Source: Pseudomonas sp. TH43 | GTDB lineage: Bacteria; Pseudomonadota; Gammaproteobacteria; Pseudomonadales; Pseudomonadaceae | Assembly (NCBI RefSeq): GCF_016650635.1 | Contig: NZ_JAEKFI010000003.1 | Span: forward strand, 930,001-994,000 | Direction: 5' to 3' | DNA length: 64,000 nucleotides | Part shown: positions 44,487 to 52,976 of the stretch, in pieces | Numbering within the stretch: position 1 is the stretch's first letter | Layout: every line of letters begins with the position of its first letter | Notes under the pieces: generated by a model | Databases searched by the model: none | The model's input: only the letters and a program-made list of their open reading frames with translations | What the model was told of the DNA's origin: nothing | Made by a program: the position numbers and the translations under genes

Positions 44487-45692
44487 ATGATGATTCCCTC
44501 CCCCTGGCGTGCCGATTTCCCGGCCATCGCCGCGCTGCAACGACAAGACCAGACCTATCTGGACAACGCCGCCACCACACAAAAACCGCAAGCCCTGCTC
44601 GACGCACTGGCGCATTACTACGCCAATGGCGCAGCCAACGTGCATCGTGCGCAACACCTGCCCGGCGCTCACGCGACGCAGGCGTTCGAGGACAGTCGGC
44701 TGAAGGTTGCCCAGTGGCTGAATGCCGGTGACAGCGGGCAGATCATCTTTACCCACGGCGCCACCAGTGCGCTGAACCTCCTGGCTTATGGCCTGGAACA
44801 TCTTTTCCATCCGGGCGATGAAATTGTCATCAGCGCCCTGGAGCATCACGCCAACCTGCTGCCGTGGCAGCAACTGGCGCAACGTCGCCAACTGAAACTG
44901 GTGATCCTGCCGCTGGACGACGACGGCGTGATCGACCTCGCTGCCGCGGTGCATTTGATAGGCCCGCGCACGCGATTGCTGGCGGTCAGTCAGTTGTCCA
45001 ACGTGCTTGGCGCCTGGCAGCCTTTGCCGGCCTTGCTGGGCATGGCCAAGGCGCAAAACGCCCTGACCGTGGTCGACGGCGCCCAAGGCGTGGTGCACGG
45101 TCGGCACGACGTCCAAGCGCTCGGTTGCGACTTCTATGTGTTTTCCAGTCACAAGCTCTATGGCCCCGACGGCGTCGGCGTGTTGTTTGGGCGCAATGCT
45201 GCGCTCGAACAGTTGAAGCCATGGCAATTTGGCGGCGAAATGGTGCTGGAAGCCAACTTTCACGATTCACGCTTTCGCCCTGCACCGCTGGGTTTCGAGG
45301 CCGGCACGCCGCCGATTGCCAGTGTGATTGGCCTCGGCGCGACGCTGGATTATCTGGCGGGTCTGGATCAAGACGCGGTGTCGGCTCATGAAGTGGCGCT
45401 GCATGACTACCTGCTGCGTGGCCTCGCCGCTCGCAATGGCATTCGTCTGCTCGGCAAGCCGCAACTGGCGCTGGCGAGTTTCGTCGTTGAAGGTGTGCAC
45501 AACGCCGATCTGGCGCACTTGCTGACAGAGCAAGGCATCGCTGTGCGCGCCGGACATCATTGCGCGATGCCGCTGTTGAAAAGCTTTGAGCTGGCCGGGG
45601 CGATTCGCGTGTCACTGGCGTTGTACAACGATTCGGAGGATCTGGAGCGCTTCTTTGACGCGCTGGATCAGGCGCTGGAGTTGTTGCGATGA
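44487..45692 (+). CDS. csdA: Cysteine desulfurase, CsdA/SufS type
   Basis: PLP enzyme that takes sulfur from cysteine as a protein persulfide. The 401 residues start at 44487 or one codon later (two ATG codons in a row). The PLP lysine lies in FSSHKLYGPDGVGVLFG (near residue 223), and the persulfide Cys is about residue 359 in VRAGHHCAMPLL, the short-loop arrangement of group II desulfurases. It overlaps the SufE-like partner by four bases. The genes csdA-csdE-tcdA together supply sulfur-transfer and tRNA modification functions. Confidence 0.94.
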   Translation: MMIPSPWRADFPAIAALQRQDQTYLDNAATTQKPQALLDALAHYYANGAANVHRAQHLPGAHATQAFEDSRLKVAQWLNAGDSGQIIFTHGATSALNLLAYGLEHLFHPGDEIVISALEHHANLLPWQQLAQRRQLKLVILPLDDDGVIDLAAAVHLIGPRTRLLAVSQLSNVLGAWQPLPALLGMAKAQNALTVVDGAQGVVHGRHDVQALGCDFYVFSSHKLYGPDGVGVLFGRNAALEQLKPWQFGGEMVLEANFHDSRFRPAPLGFEAGTPPIASVIGLGATLDYLAGLDQDAVSAHEVALHDYLLRGLAARNGIRLLGKPQLALASFVVEGVHNADLAHLLTEQGIAVRAGHHCAMPLLKSFELAGAIRVSLALYNDSEDLERFFDALDQALELLR

Positions 45693-46099
45693 GCCTGCCG
45701 ATTGAGGCTGCCGAGGCGTTGCAGACTTTTCAGAATGCGGCGGGCTGGGAGCAGCGGGCGCGGTTGTTGATGCAGTTTGGTGATCGCTTGCCGCCGTTGG
45801 ATGACGCAGACAAGTGCGAGGCCAACCGGGTGCATGGCTGTGAGAGTCAGGTGTGGCTGGTGGGATCGTTGCGCGACGGTCATTGGCAATTCAGCGCCAG
45901 CAGCGATGCGCGGATGATTCGCGGGTTGGTGGCGTTGTTGCTGTTGCGGGTTAACGGCTTGTCTGCCGCTGAGTTACAGCAAGTTGATCTGCCAGACTGG
46001 TTCAATCAACTCGGCCTTTCGCGCCAGTTATCGCCCTCGCGCAGCAATGGCCTGAATGCTGTGCTGCAGCGGATGAATGAGCTGGCCACAGCCGTGTAG
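45689..46099 (+). CDS. csdE: SufE-family sulfur acceptor CsdE
   Basis: Sulfur acceptor that takes persulfide sulfur from CsdA. It has 136 residues, with the conserved acceptor Cys51 in NRVHGCESQVWL. The four-base overlap with csdA predicts stoichiometric expression. The stop codon TAG (46097-46099) lies within the first bases of a REPIN, so the last codons and the repeat are contiguous. The C-terminus (RMNELATAV) may therefore have been set by the repeat insertion. Confidence 0.94.
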   Translation: MSLPIEAAEALQTFQNAAGWEQRARLLMQFGDRLPPLDDADKCEANRVHGCESQVWLVGSLRDGHWQFSASSDARMIRGLVALLLLRVNGLSAAELQQVDLPDWFNQLGLSRQLSPSRSNGLNAVLQRMNELATAV

Positions 46100-46184
46100 G
46101 AGCAAAGCTTGCTCGCGATGCGTCTTGCCCGGTTCCAAATGGACACCGGAGCGCTACCTTCGCGAGCAAGCTTTGCTCCTACGG
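46095..46184. repeat. REPIN providing the stop codons of csdE and tcdA
   Basis: TGTAGGAGCAAAGCTTGCTC (46095-46114) and an inverted arm GAGCAAGCTTTGCTCCTAC (46164-46182) lie between two convergent genes. The TAG in TGTAGGAG terminates csdE, and the TAG in CGTAGGAG on the other strand terminates tcdA (46181-46179). The arms belong to the AGCAAAGCTTGCTCGC variant, different from the neighbouring AGCGAGCCTGCTCGC copies. Confidence 0.88.
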
Positions 46185-46985
46185 TTTGACCCGCTCTGCC
46201 GGGCGTCGGACGCCGGCAACTATCTTGTCCACAGCCTTGGTTGCCGCGACCATGCCGAACGTCGCCGTGACCATCATCACCGCACCAAACCCGCCCGCGC
46301 AGTCCAGCTTCACGCCATCGCCGACAAAACTCTTCTGCAAACAAATGCTGCCATCCGGCTTCGGATAACGCAGTTGCTCGGTGGAAAACACGCACGGCAC
46401 GCTGTAATGACGGGTCACCGTGCGCGAAAAACCGTAGTCGCGGCGCAAGGTCGAACGCACTTTCGAGGCCAACGGATCATTGAACGTACGGTTCAAATCG
46501 CAGACCTGAATCAGCGTCGGATCAATCTGCCCGCCCGCGCCGCCGGTGGTAATGATCTGGATCTTGCGGCGTTTGCACCAGGCAATCAGCGCTGCCTTGG
46601 CGTTGACCGCGTCGATGCAGTCGATCACGCAGTCGATGTTCGGCGTGATGTATTCGGCCATGGTCTCGCGGGTGACGAAGTCTGCCACCGCGTGCACCGT
46701 GCAATCGGGGTTGATCCCGCGCAGGCGCTCGGCCATTACCTCGACCTTGGGTTTGCCGACGGTACTGTCCAACGCGTGCAGTTGGCGGTTGGCGTTGCTG
46801 ACACAAACGTCGTCCAGATCAAACAGCGAAATCTCGCCGACGCCACAACGGGCCATGGCTTCCGCCGCCCAGGAACCAACGCCACCGACGCCGACAATCG
46901 CCACATGGGCCGCGCGCAAGCGCTCCAGGCCTTCGATGCCATACAAACGGGCGATGCCTGCAAACCGCGGATCTTCTGTACTCAT
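46179..46985 (-). CDS. tcdA: tRNA threonylcarbamoyladenosine dehydratase TcdA
   Basis: E1-like enzyme that cyclises t6A37 in tRNAs reading ANN codons, using ATP; it works with the CsdA-CsdE sulfur relay. The start at 46985 (MSTEDPRFAGIARLYG, 268 residues) has GGGG eight bases upstream; an ATG two codons earlier is too close to it. The nucleotide motif VGVGGVGSWAAEAMARCG, DLDDVCVSNANRQ and the hydrophobic C-terminal segment FGAVMMVTATFGMVAATKAV are typical. It is convergent with csdE. Its stop lies in the REPIN. Confidence 0.93.
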   Translation of the reverse strand: MSTEDPRFAGIARLYGIEGLERLRAAHVAIVGVGGVGSWAAEAMARCGVGEISLFDLDDVCVSNANRQLHALDSTVGKPKVEVMAERLRGINPDCTVHAVADFVTRETMAEYITPNIDCVIDCIDAVNAKAALIAWCKRRKIQIITTGGAGGQIDPTLIQVCDLNRTFNDPLASKVRSTLRRDYGFSRTVTRHYSVPCVFSTEQLRYPKPDGSICLQKSFVGDGVKLDCAGGFGAVMMVTATFGMVAATKAVDKIVAGVRRPAERVKP

Positions 46986-47205
46986 GACCATTACCCCAAA
47001 AACCGGCGCGCATTATAGGGCTACACAGCGACAAGTTTTAAGCTTCCAGCTACAAGTGTAAGAACTTAAGTCAAAGTCGGCTGCCCAATGTCGGGCATTT
47101 CCCTATCAGATGTACGACTGGCGAACTGCCGGTGTAGGATGCGCGCCCCTCGGGCGTATAGCCGACCGATCCTTCGTTCCACAGCCTTTGGAACCCGAAA
47201 TAGCT

Positions 47206-49797
47206 ATGTCATCGCGTAAATTTGGACTCAACCTGGTGGTGGTTCTGGCAATCGCCGCCCTGTTCACCGGTTTCTGGGCACTGATCAACCGCCCGGTCTC
47301 CGCGCCCAACTGGCCGGAGCAGATCTCCGGTTTCTCCTATTCGCCATTTCAGCAGGGACAATTCCCACAGAAGGATCAGTATCCGTCTGACGACGAGATG
47401 CGCCGCGATCTGGAGATCATGAGCAAGCTGACGGACAACATCCGCATCTACTCGGTCGACGGCTCCCTACAGGACATCCCGAAACTGGCTGAAGAGTTCG
47501 GCCTGCGCGTGACCCTGGGGATCTGGATCAGCCCCGACCAGGAACGTAATGAACGGGAAATCCAGCGCGCCATCGAACTGGCCAACACCTCGCGCAGCGT
47601 GGTTCGCGTGGTGGTCGGCAACGAAGCGATCTTCCGCAAGGAAATCACCGCCGAACAACTGAGCGTGCTGCTTGATCGCGTGCGCGCGGCGGTGAAAGTG
47701 CCGGTGACCACGTCCGAGCAATGGCACGTCTGGGAAGAACACCCGGAGCTGGCCAAGCACGTTGACCTGATCGCCGCGCACGTTCTGCCGTACTGGGAAT
47801 TCATTCCGGTGGATAAAGCCGGGCAGTTCGTCTTCGACCGTGCTCGCGATCTGAAAAAACTCTTCCCGAAAAAACCGCTGCTGCTCTCCGAAGTGGGCTG
47901 GCCGAGCAACGGCCGCATGCGCGGTGGTGCCGACGCGTCGCCGGCGGATCAGGCGATTTACCTGCGTAATCTGGTCAACAAGCTCAACCGCCAAGGCTTC
48001 AACTACTTCGTGATCGAAGCGTTCGACCAGCCGTGGAAGGCCAGCGACGAAGGCTCGGTCGGCGCGTACTGGGGCGTGTTCAACGCCGCACGTCAGCAGA
48101 AATTCAACTTTGAAGGCCCAGTGGTGGCGATCCCGCAATGGCGCGTGTTGGCCATCGGTTCGGTGGTGTTGGCGCTGTTGTCGCTGACCCTGCTGATGAT
48201 CGACGGCTCGGCGCTGCGTCAGCGTGGGCGGATTTTCCTGACCTTTATCGCCTTCCTGTGTGGGTCGGTGCTGGTGTGGATCGGTTACGACTACAGCCTG
48301 CAATACAGCACGTGGTTCAGCCTTACGGTGGGCTTCCTGTTGGCGCTGGGTGCGCTCGGGGTGTTCATCGTCTTGCTGACCGAGGCGCATGAACTGGCCG
48401 AAGCGGTGTGGATTCACAAACGTCGGCGCGAGTTCCTGCCGGTCGAGGGCGACTCCAACTATCGCCCGAAAGTCTCGATTCACGTGCCCTGCTACAACGA
48501 GCCGCCGGAGATGGTCAAACAGACCCTCGACGCGCTGGCCGCGCTCGATTACCCGGACTACGAAGTCCTGATCATCGACAACAACACCAAGGATCCGGCG
48601 GTGTGGGAGCCGGTGCGCGATTACTGCGCCACCCTCGGCCCGCGCTTCAAGTTCTTCCACGTCTCGCCGCTGGCCGGTTTCAAGGGCGGCGCGCTGAACT
48701 ACCTGATTCCGCACACCGCCAAGGATGCCGAAGTCATCGCCGTGATCGACTCCGATTACTGCGTGCACCCGAAATGGCTCAAGCACATGGTGCCGCACTT
48801 CGCCGACCCGAAAATCGCTGTGGTGCAGTCGCCGCAGGATTATCGCGACCAGAACGAAAGCACCTTCAAGAAGCTCTGCTACGCCGAATACAAAGGCTTC
48901 TTCCATATCGGCATGGTCACTCGTAACGACCGTGACGCGATCATTCAGCACGGCACCATGACCATGACGCGTCGTTCAGTTCTGGAAGAACTGGGCTGGG
49001 CCGACTGGTGCATCTGCGAAGACGCCGAACTCGGTCTGCGCGTATTCGAAAAAGGTCTGTCGGCGGCGTATTACCACGACAGCTACGGCAAGGGGCTGAT
49101 GCCGGATACCTTTATCGACTTCAAGAAACAGCGTTTCCGCTGGGCCTATGGTGCGATTCAGATCATCAAGCGTCACACCCGCAGCCTGCTGCGCGGCAAG
49201 GACACCGAGTTGACACGCGGCCAGCGTTACCACTTCCTTGCGGGCTGGTTGCCGTGGGTCGCGGACGGCATGAACATCTTCTTCACCGTCGGCGCGTTGT
49301 TGTGGTCGGCAGCGATGATCATCGTGCCGCAACGGGTCGATCCGCCGCTGCTGATTTTCGCAATCCCGCCGCTGGCGCTGTTCGTGTTCAAGGTCGGCAA
49401 GATCATCTTCCTGTATCGCCGCGCCGTCGGCGTGAACCTGAAAGATGCATTCTGTGCAGCATTGGCCGGGCTGGCGTTGTCGCATACCATCGCCAAAGCG
49501 GTGCTGTACGGCTTCTTCACCACCAGCATCCCGTTCTTCCGCACGCCGAAAAACGCCGACAACCACGGCTTCTGGGTGGCGATTTCAGAAGCGCGTGAAG
49601 AGCTGTTCATCATGTTGCTGTTGTGGGGTGCGGCGCTGGGGATCTATCTGGTCAACGGCATGCCGAGCAATGACATGCGTTTCTGGGTGGTCATGTTGCT
49701 GGTGCAGTCGCTGCCGTATCTGGCGGCGCTGATCATGGCGTTCCTGTCGTCGCTTCCCAAACCTGCGGCCAAGCCTGAAGCGGAACCGGCCGTCTAA
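47206..49797 (+). CDS. ndvB: NdvB-type glucan synthase, GH17-GT2 fusion
   Basis: Membrane enzyme of 863 residues making periplasmic beta-(1,3)-linked glucans; in P. aeruginosa NdvB is linked to biofilm-specific antibiotic tolerance. The start is at 47206 (MSSRKFGLNLVVV). Order: one membrane anchor (7-26); a family-17 glycosyl hydrolase-like domain (about 40-300) with VVVGNEAIFR (Glu140) and the nucleophile signature LLSEVGWPSNG (Glu229); membrane segments (about 313-395); a GT2 domain with DNN (458-460), DSDY (515-518), CEDAELGLR (604-612) and QRFRW (642-646); then about five membrane segments. All catalytic residues are present. A terminator follows at 49815-49840. Confidence 0.93.
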   Translation: MSSRKFGLNLVVVLAIAALFTGFWALINRPVSAPNWPEQISGFSYSPFQQGQFPQKDQYPSDDEMRRDLEIMSKLTDNIRIYSVDGSLQDIPKLAEEFGLRVTLGIWISPDQERNEREIQRAIELANTSRSVVRVVVGNEAIFRKEITAEQLSVLLDRVRAAVKVPVTTSEQWHVWEEHPELAKHVDLIAAHVLPYWEFIPVDKAGQFVFDRARDLKKLFPKKPLLLSEVGWPSNGRMRGGADASPADQAIYLRNLVNKLNRQGFNYFVIEAFDQPWKASDEGSVGAYWGVFNAARQQKFNFEGPVVAIPQWRVLAIGSVVLALLSLTLLMIDGSALRQRGRIFLTFIAFLCGSVLVWIGYDYSLQYSTWFSLTVGFLLALGALGVFIVLLTEAHELAEAVWIHKRRREFLPVEGDSNYRPKVSIHVPCYNEPPEMVKQTLDALAALDYPDYEVLIIDNNTKDPAVWEPVRDYCATLGPRFKFFHVSPLAGFKGGALNYLIPHTAKDAEVIAVIDSDYCVHPKWLKHMVPHFADPKIAVVQSPQDYRDQNESTFKKLCYAEYKGFFHIGMVTRNDRDAIIQHGTMTMTRRSVLEELGWADWCICEDAELGLRVFEKGLSAAYYHDSYGKGLMPDTFIDFKKQRFRWAYGAIQIIKRHTRSLLRGKDTELTRGQRYHFLAGWLPWVADGMNIFFTVGALLWSAAMIIVPQRVDPPLLIFAIPPLALFVFKVGKIIFLYRRAVGVNLKDAFCAALAGLALSHTIAKAVLYGFFTTSIPFFRTPKNADNHGFWVAISEAREELFIMLLLWGAALGIYLVNGMPSNDMRFWVVMLLVQSLPYLAALIMAFLSSLPKPAAKPEAEPAV

Positions 49798-49814
49798 ATC
49801 CTCATCGATGCACT

Positions 49815-49840
49815 AAACGGCGGCCAATGGTCGCCGTTTT
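49815..49840 (+). terminator. Intrinsic terminator after ndvB
   Basis: AAACGGCGGCC pairs with GGTCGCCGTTT around the loop AAT, about 11 bp including one G-T pair, followed by T and TGCTTT. It starts 18 bases past the ndvB stop. Strong rho-independent form. Confidence 0.85.
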
Positions 49841-49882
49841 GCTTTAAGATAAACGCCATTTTGCGGGGCTCTTCCTAATCCC

Positions 49883-49972
49883 TGTGGGAGCGAGCATGCT
49901 CGCGAAGGCTTTGTAACATTCACCGATTATGTTGACTGACACACCGCATTCGCGAGCAGGCTCGCTCCCACA
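49883..49972. repeat. REPIN between ndvB and dapE
   Basis: TGTGGGAGCGAGCATGCTCG (49883-49902) and CGAGCAGGCTCGCTCCCACA (49953-49972) in inverted order. The left arm has one substitution (GCATGC for GCCTGC) relative to the right. It lies just beyond the ndvB terminator. Confidence 0.9.
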
Positions 49973-50011
49973 TTGATACCGTGCCCACATTCATGATCTT
50001 CGGAGTTTTCC

Positions 50012-51163
50012 ATGACGGCCCACGCCGACCTTTCGCCGACCCTCCAACTCGCCATCGACCTGATCCGCCGTCCGTCCGTGACGCCGGTCGACGCCGATTG
50101 CCAGAAGCAGATGATGCAGCGCCTGGGCGATGCCGGTTTCACCCTCGAGCCGATGCGCATCGAAGATGTGGATAACTTCTGGGCGACCCACGGCAACAAC
50201 GACGGCCCGGTGCTGTGCTTCGCCGGCCACACCGACGTGGTGCCGACCGGTCCGGTGACCGCATGGCAAATCGACCCGTTCAACGCGCTGATCGATGAAC
50301 ACGGCATGCTCTGCGGCCGTGGCGCGGCGGACATGAAAGGCAGCCTGGCGTCGATGACTGTCGCCGCTGAACGCTTCGTCGCCGACTACCCGAACCACAA
50401 GGGCAAGGTCGCCTTCCTGATCACCAGCGATGAAGAAGGCCCGGCGCACCACGGCACCAAGGCTGTGGTTGAACGTCTCGCCGCGCGCAATCAACGTCTG
50501 GACTGGTGCATCGTCGGCGAACCGTCGAGCACTACGCTGGTCGGCGACGTGGTGAAAAACGGCCGTCGCGGCTCGCTCGGCGCCAAGCTGACCGTTCGCG
50601 GTATCCAGGGCCATGTGGCTTATCCACACCTGGCGAAGAACCCGATCCACCTCGCCGCTCCGGCGCTCGCCGAACTGGCCGCAGAGCATTGGGATCACGG
50701 TAACGATTTCTTCCCGCCGACCAGTTTCCAGATCTCCAACGTCAACTCCGGCACCGGCGCGACCAACGTGATTCCGGGTGATCTGGTGGCGCTGTTCAAC
50801 TTCCGCTTCTCCACCGAATCGACCGTTGAAGGCCTGCAGAAGCGCGTCAGCGACATCCTCGACAAGCATGGTCTGGACTGGCACATCGATTGGGCGCTGT
50901 CCGGCCTGCCGTTCCTCACCGAACCGGGCGCACTGCTCGACGCGGTGTCGTCGAGCATCAAAGACATCACCGGGCGCGAGACCAAAGCCTCCACCAGCGG
51001 CGGCACCTCCGATGGTCGTTTCATCGCGACCATGGGCACGCAAGTGGTTGAACTGGGCCCGGTCAACGCGACCATTCACCAGGTCAACGAGCGCGTGCTG
51101 GCAGCCGATCTCGACGTGCTGACCGAGATCTACTACCAGACCCTGATCAAGTTGCTCGCCTGA
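50012..51163 (+). CDS. dapE: Succinyl-diaminopimelate desuccinylase
   Basis: Dinuclear zinc M20-family amidohydrolase that removes succinate to give LL-diaminopimelate. The 383 residues contain the metal-site segments [26 protein letters not shown] and TSDEEGPA, plus the dimerisation lid domain in the middle. TTCTTCGGAG-like purine context (CGGAGTTTTCC) precedes the ATG. The stop overlaps the start of rlmA by one base (TGATG). It completes the dapC-dapD-dapE set of this window. Confidence 0.96.
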   Translation: MTAHADLSPTLQLAIDLIRRPSVTPVDADCQKQMMQRLGDAGFTLEPMRIEDVDNFWATHGNNDGPVLCFAGHTDVVPTGPVTAWQIDPFNALIDEHGMLCGRGAADMKGSLASMTVAAERFVADYPNHKGKVAFLITSDEEGPAHHGTKAVVERLAARNQRLDWCIVGEPSSTTLVGDVVKNGRRGSLGAKLTVRGIQGHVAYPHLAKNPIHLAAPALAELAAEHWDHGNDFFPPTSFQISNVNSGTGATNVIPGDLVALFNFRFSTESTVEGLQKRVSDILDKHGLDWHIDWALSGLPFLTEPGALLDAVSSSIKDITGRETKASTSGGTSDGRFIATMGTQVVELGPVNATIHQVNERVLAADLDVLTEIYYQTLIKLLA

Positions 51164-51972
51164 TGCTTGCTTGCCCCATTTGCAGTGAACCGCTGAATGC
51201 GGTGGACAACGGCGTGGTCTGCCCCGCCGGACATCGATTTGACCGTGCGCGGCAGGGTTACCTCAACCTGCTGCCGGTGCAGCACAAGAACAGCCGCGAC
51301 CCTGGCGACAATCAAGCCATGGTCGAGGCGCGTCGTGACTTCTTGAACGCCGGGCATTACGCGCCGGTGGCCAAGCGTCTGGCGGAACTGGCGGCCAGTT
51401 ATGCGCCGGATCGCTGGGTCGACATCGGTTGTGGCGAAGGCTATTACACCGCGCAGATCGCTGAGGCCTTGCCGAACGCTGATGGTTACGCGCTGGACAT
51501 CTCCCGCGAAGCAGTAAAACGCGCCTGCAAACGTAATCCCGCGCTGACCTGGTTGATCGCGAGCATGGCCCGCGTGCCGTTGGCCTCGGGCAGTTGCCAG
51601 TTTCTCGCCAGCGTCTTCAGCCCACTGGACTGGGAAGAAGCCAAGCGTCTGCTCAGCGTTGGCGGCGGTCTGATGAAAGTCGGCCCAACCAGCGGCCATC
51701 TGATGGAACTGCGTGAACGTCTTTATGACGAAGTGCGCGAATACACCGACGACAAGCATCTGGCCCTGGTGCCGGAAGGCATGGCGCTGGCGCACAGTGA
51801 AACCCTGGAATTCAAGCTGACCCTGGACAAGCCCGAGGATCGCGCCAACCTGTTGGCGATGACGCCCCACGGCTGGCGTGCCAGTGCCGAACGCCGCGCT
51901 GCGGTGATCGAACAGGCCGAGCCGTTCGTGACCACCGTGTCGATGCGCTACGATTATTTCGTTCTTCAATAA
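51163..51972 (+). CDS. rlmA: 23S rRNA (guanine-N1)-methyltransferase RlmA type
   Basis: SAM-dependent methyltransferase expected to make m1G745 in 23S rRNA helix 35. The 269 residues begin with a zinc ribbon (Cys4, Cys7, Cys20, His24: CPIC...CPAGH), then the conserved RARQGYLNLLPVQ segment. The Rossmann motif WVDIGCGEGYYTAQIAEAL lies near residue 86. In P. aeruginosa the gene between dapE and the small conserved gene is, from memory, rrmA, the same enzyme. It is coupled to dapE by a one-base overlap. Confidence 0.92.
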   Translation: MLACPICSEPLNAVDNGVVCPAGHRFDRARQGYLNLLPVQHKNSRDPGDNQAMVEARRDFLNAGHYAPVAKRLAELAASYAPDRWVDIGCGEGYYTAQIAEALPNADGYALDISREAVKRACKRNPALTWLIASMARVPLASGSCQFLASVFSPLDWEEAKRLLSVGGGLMKVGPTSGHLMELRERLYDEVREYTDDKHLALVPEGMALAHSETLEFKLTLDKPEDRANLLAMTPHGWRASAERRAAVIEQAEPFVTTVSMRYDYFVLQ

Positions 51973-52047
51973 CTTTTGGTCTCGGGCGAGCGCCCGTGGC
52001 CGGCTAAATCCGCGAATGGATTTTTCAAACCCGCAGTGAGGACATCC

Positions 52048-52425
52048 ATGCGCCAACCGGATATCGAGATTTACCTGAAAGACGCCGACGTCGACCACAA
52101 GGCCATTTCGGCCTGGCTGGGCGAAGCGCTAGGCCCGTGCAGCGATTGGGTACAAAAAGGCCAGACCTACAAGTGCAAGGCCGGCAACGTGCCCGTGACC
52201 TGGCTGCCGAAAGCCGTGGGCAAGTGGAACAGCCTCTACCTGGAAAGCGATGCAACCCCATGGGATGACGACATCGCCTGCGCCCGCGCAGCCTTTGCTG
52301 CGCTGAACGTCGAAGTGCGTTGCGCGCCGGGGACGTGGGTCGAGGAAGAAGGGGAAGAGACCGCGGATCGCTGGATGCGCATCAGCGTTGACGGTGAAGA
52401 AGAGATCACCTGGAAAACTGCCTGA
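52048..52425 (+). CDS. Small conserved protein of unknown function
   Basis: A 125-residue acidic protein I cannot name. The start at 52048 (MRQPDIEIYLKDADVDHKAI) follows GTGAGGACATCC, which gives a plausible ribosome-binding site. It has no signal peptide or membrane segment. It contains three Cys (in GPCSDW, YKCKAG and VRCAPG, with one more in IACARA, four in all), many Trp, and an acidic C-terminal stretch (WVEEEGEETADRW). It lies 75 bases after rlmA, apparently in the dapE-rlmA unit. The same position is occupied by a hypothetical gene in P. aeruginosa, so it is probably conserved in the genus. Confidence 0.75.
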   Translation: MRQPDIEIYLKDADVDHKAISAWLGEALGPCSDWVQKGQTYKCKAGNVPVTWLPKAVGKWNSLYLESDATPWDDDIACARAAFAALNVEVRCAPGTWVEEEGEETADRWMRISVDGEEEITWKTA

Positions 52426-52442
52426 ACCGCATCACCTGAACC

Positions 52443-52517
52443 TGTAGGAGCAAGGCTTGCCCGCGAAGGCGTCTTTGAAGTCGCCACAAAGCTTCGCGGG
52501 CAAGCCTTGCTCCTACA
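52443..52517. repeat. REPIN between convergent genes (TGTAGGAGCAAGGC variant)
   Basis: TGTAGGAGCAAGGCTTGCCC (52443-52462) and GGGCAAGCCTTGCTCCTACA (52498-52517) are perfectly inverted around a 35-base centre. The core GCAAGGCTTGCC differs from the GCGAGCCTGCTCGC core of most copies here. It lies between the stops of the small conserved gene and the cold-shock gene. Confidence 0.9.
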
Positions 52518-52529
52518 GGCAGGTGTTGG

Positions 52530-52739
52530 TTACAGGCCTACCACATCCTCAGCCTGCAAACCCTTCTCGCCGGTGATCACCGCGTACTCGACCTGCTGGC
52601 CTTCGGTCAGCGAACGATGCCCTTCGCCGCGGATCGCGCGGTAGTGCACGAACACGTCCACCCCGTCTTCGCGCTGAATGAAGCCGTAGCCCTTGGCGTC
52701 GTTGAACCACTTCACGTTGCCGGTTTCACGTGTTGCCAT
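52530..52739 (-). CDS. Cold-shock domain protein
   Basis: A 69-residue single-strand nucleic-acid-binding protein of the CspA family. The RNP1 motif KGYGFIQ (residues 16-22) and RNP2 VDVFVHY (27-33) are intact. It probably acts as an RNA chaperone; whether it is cold-induced cannot be told from the coding sequence. AAAAAAGGAGT precedes the ATG. About 160 bases separate it from the divergent plsB frame, room for a long 5' leader as in cold-shock genes. The order rlmA, small gene, csp is shared with P. aeruginosa as I recall it. Confidence 0.93.
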   Translation of the reverse strand: MATRETGNVKWFNDAKGYGFIQREDGVDVFVHYRAIRGEGHRSLTEGQQVEYAVITGEKGLQAEDVVGL

Positions 52740-52976
52740 CTGTTCATACTCCTTTTTTATTATTGAACAGGCTTTTCGCAGGAAAGCCTTTGAGGAACGT
52801 CAGCCTGCGTCCGACGTCCATAAAGGGCCCCGGCGACAGACCGCCGAGTATATGACAGGCGCGAAAACTCTCAACAGGAGATTACTTCGCTGCTTTTTTG
52901 CCGATTTTCGATGAATCCGGCACACTATCGACCGCCCGAGCATCTGCTCGGTTTTATCCACTCATGCAGAAGCCGT

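Noticed and set aside
52911..52976. Longer plsB start adding 22 residues
   Set aside because: The added residues are not part of the homologous region as I know it. Neither start has a strong ribosome-binding site, so the shorter form is preferred but not proven.
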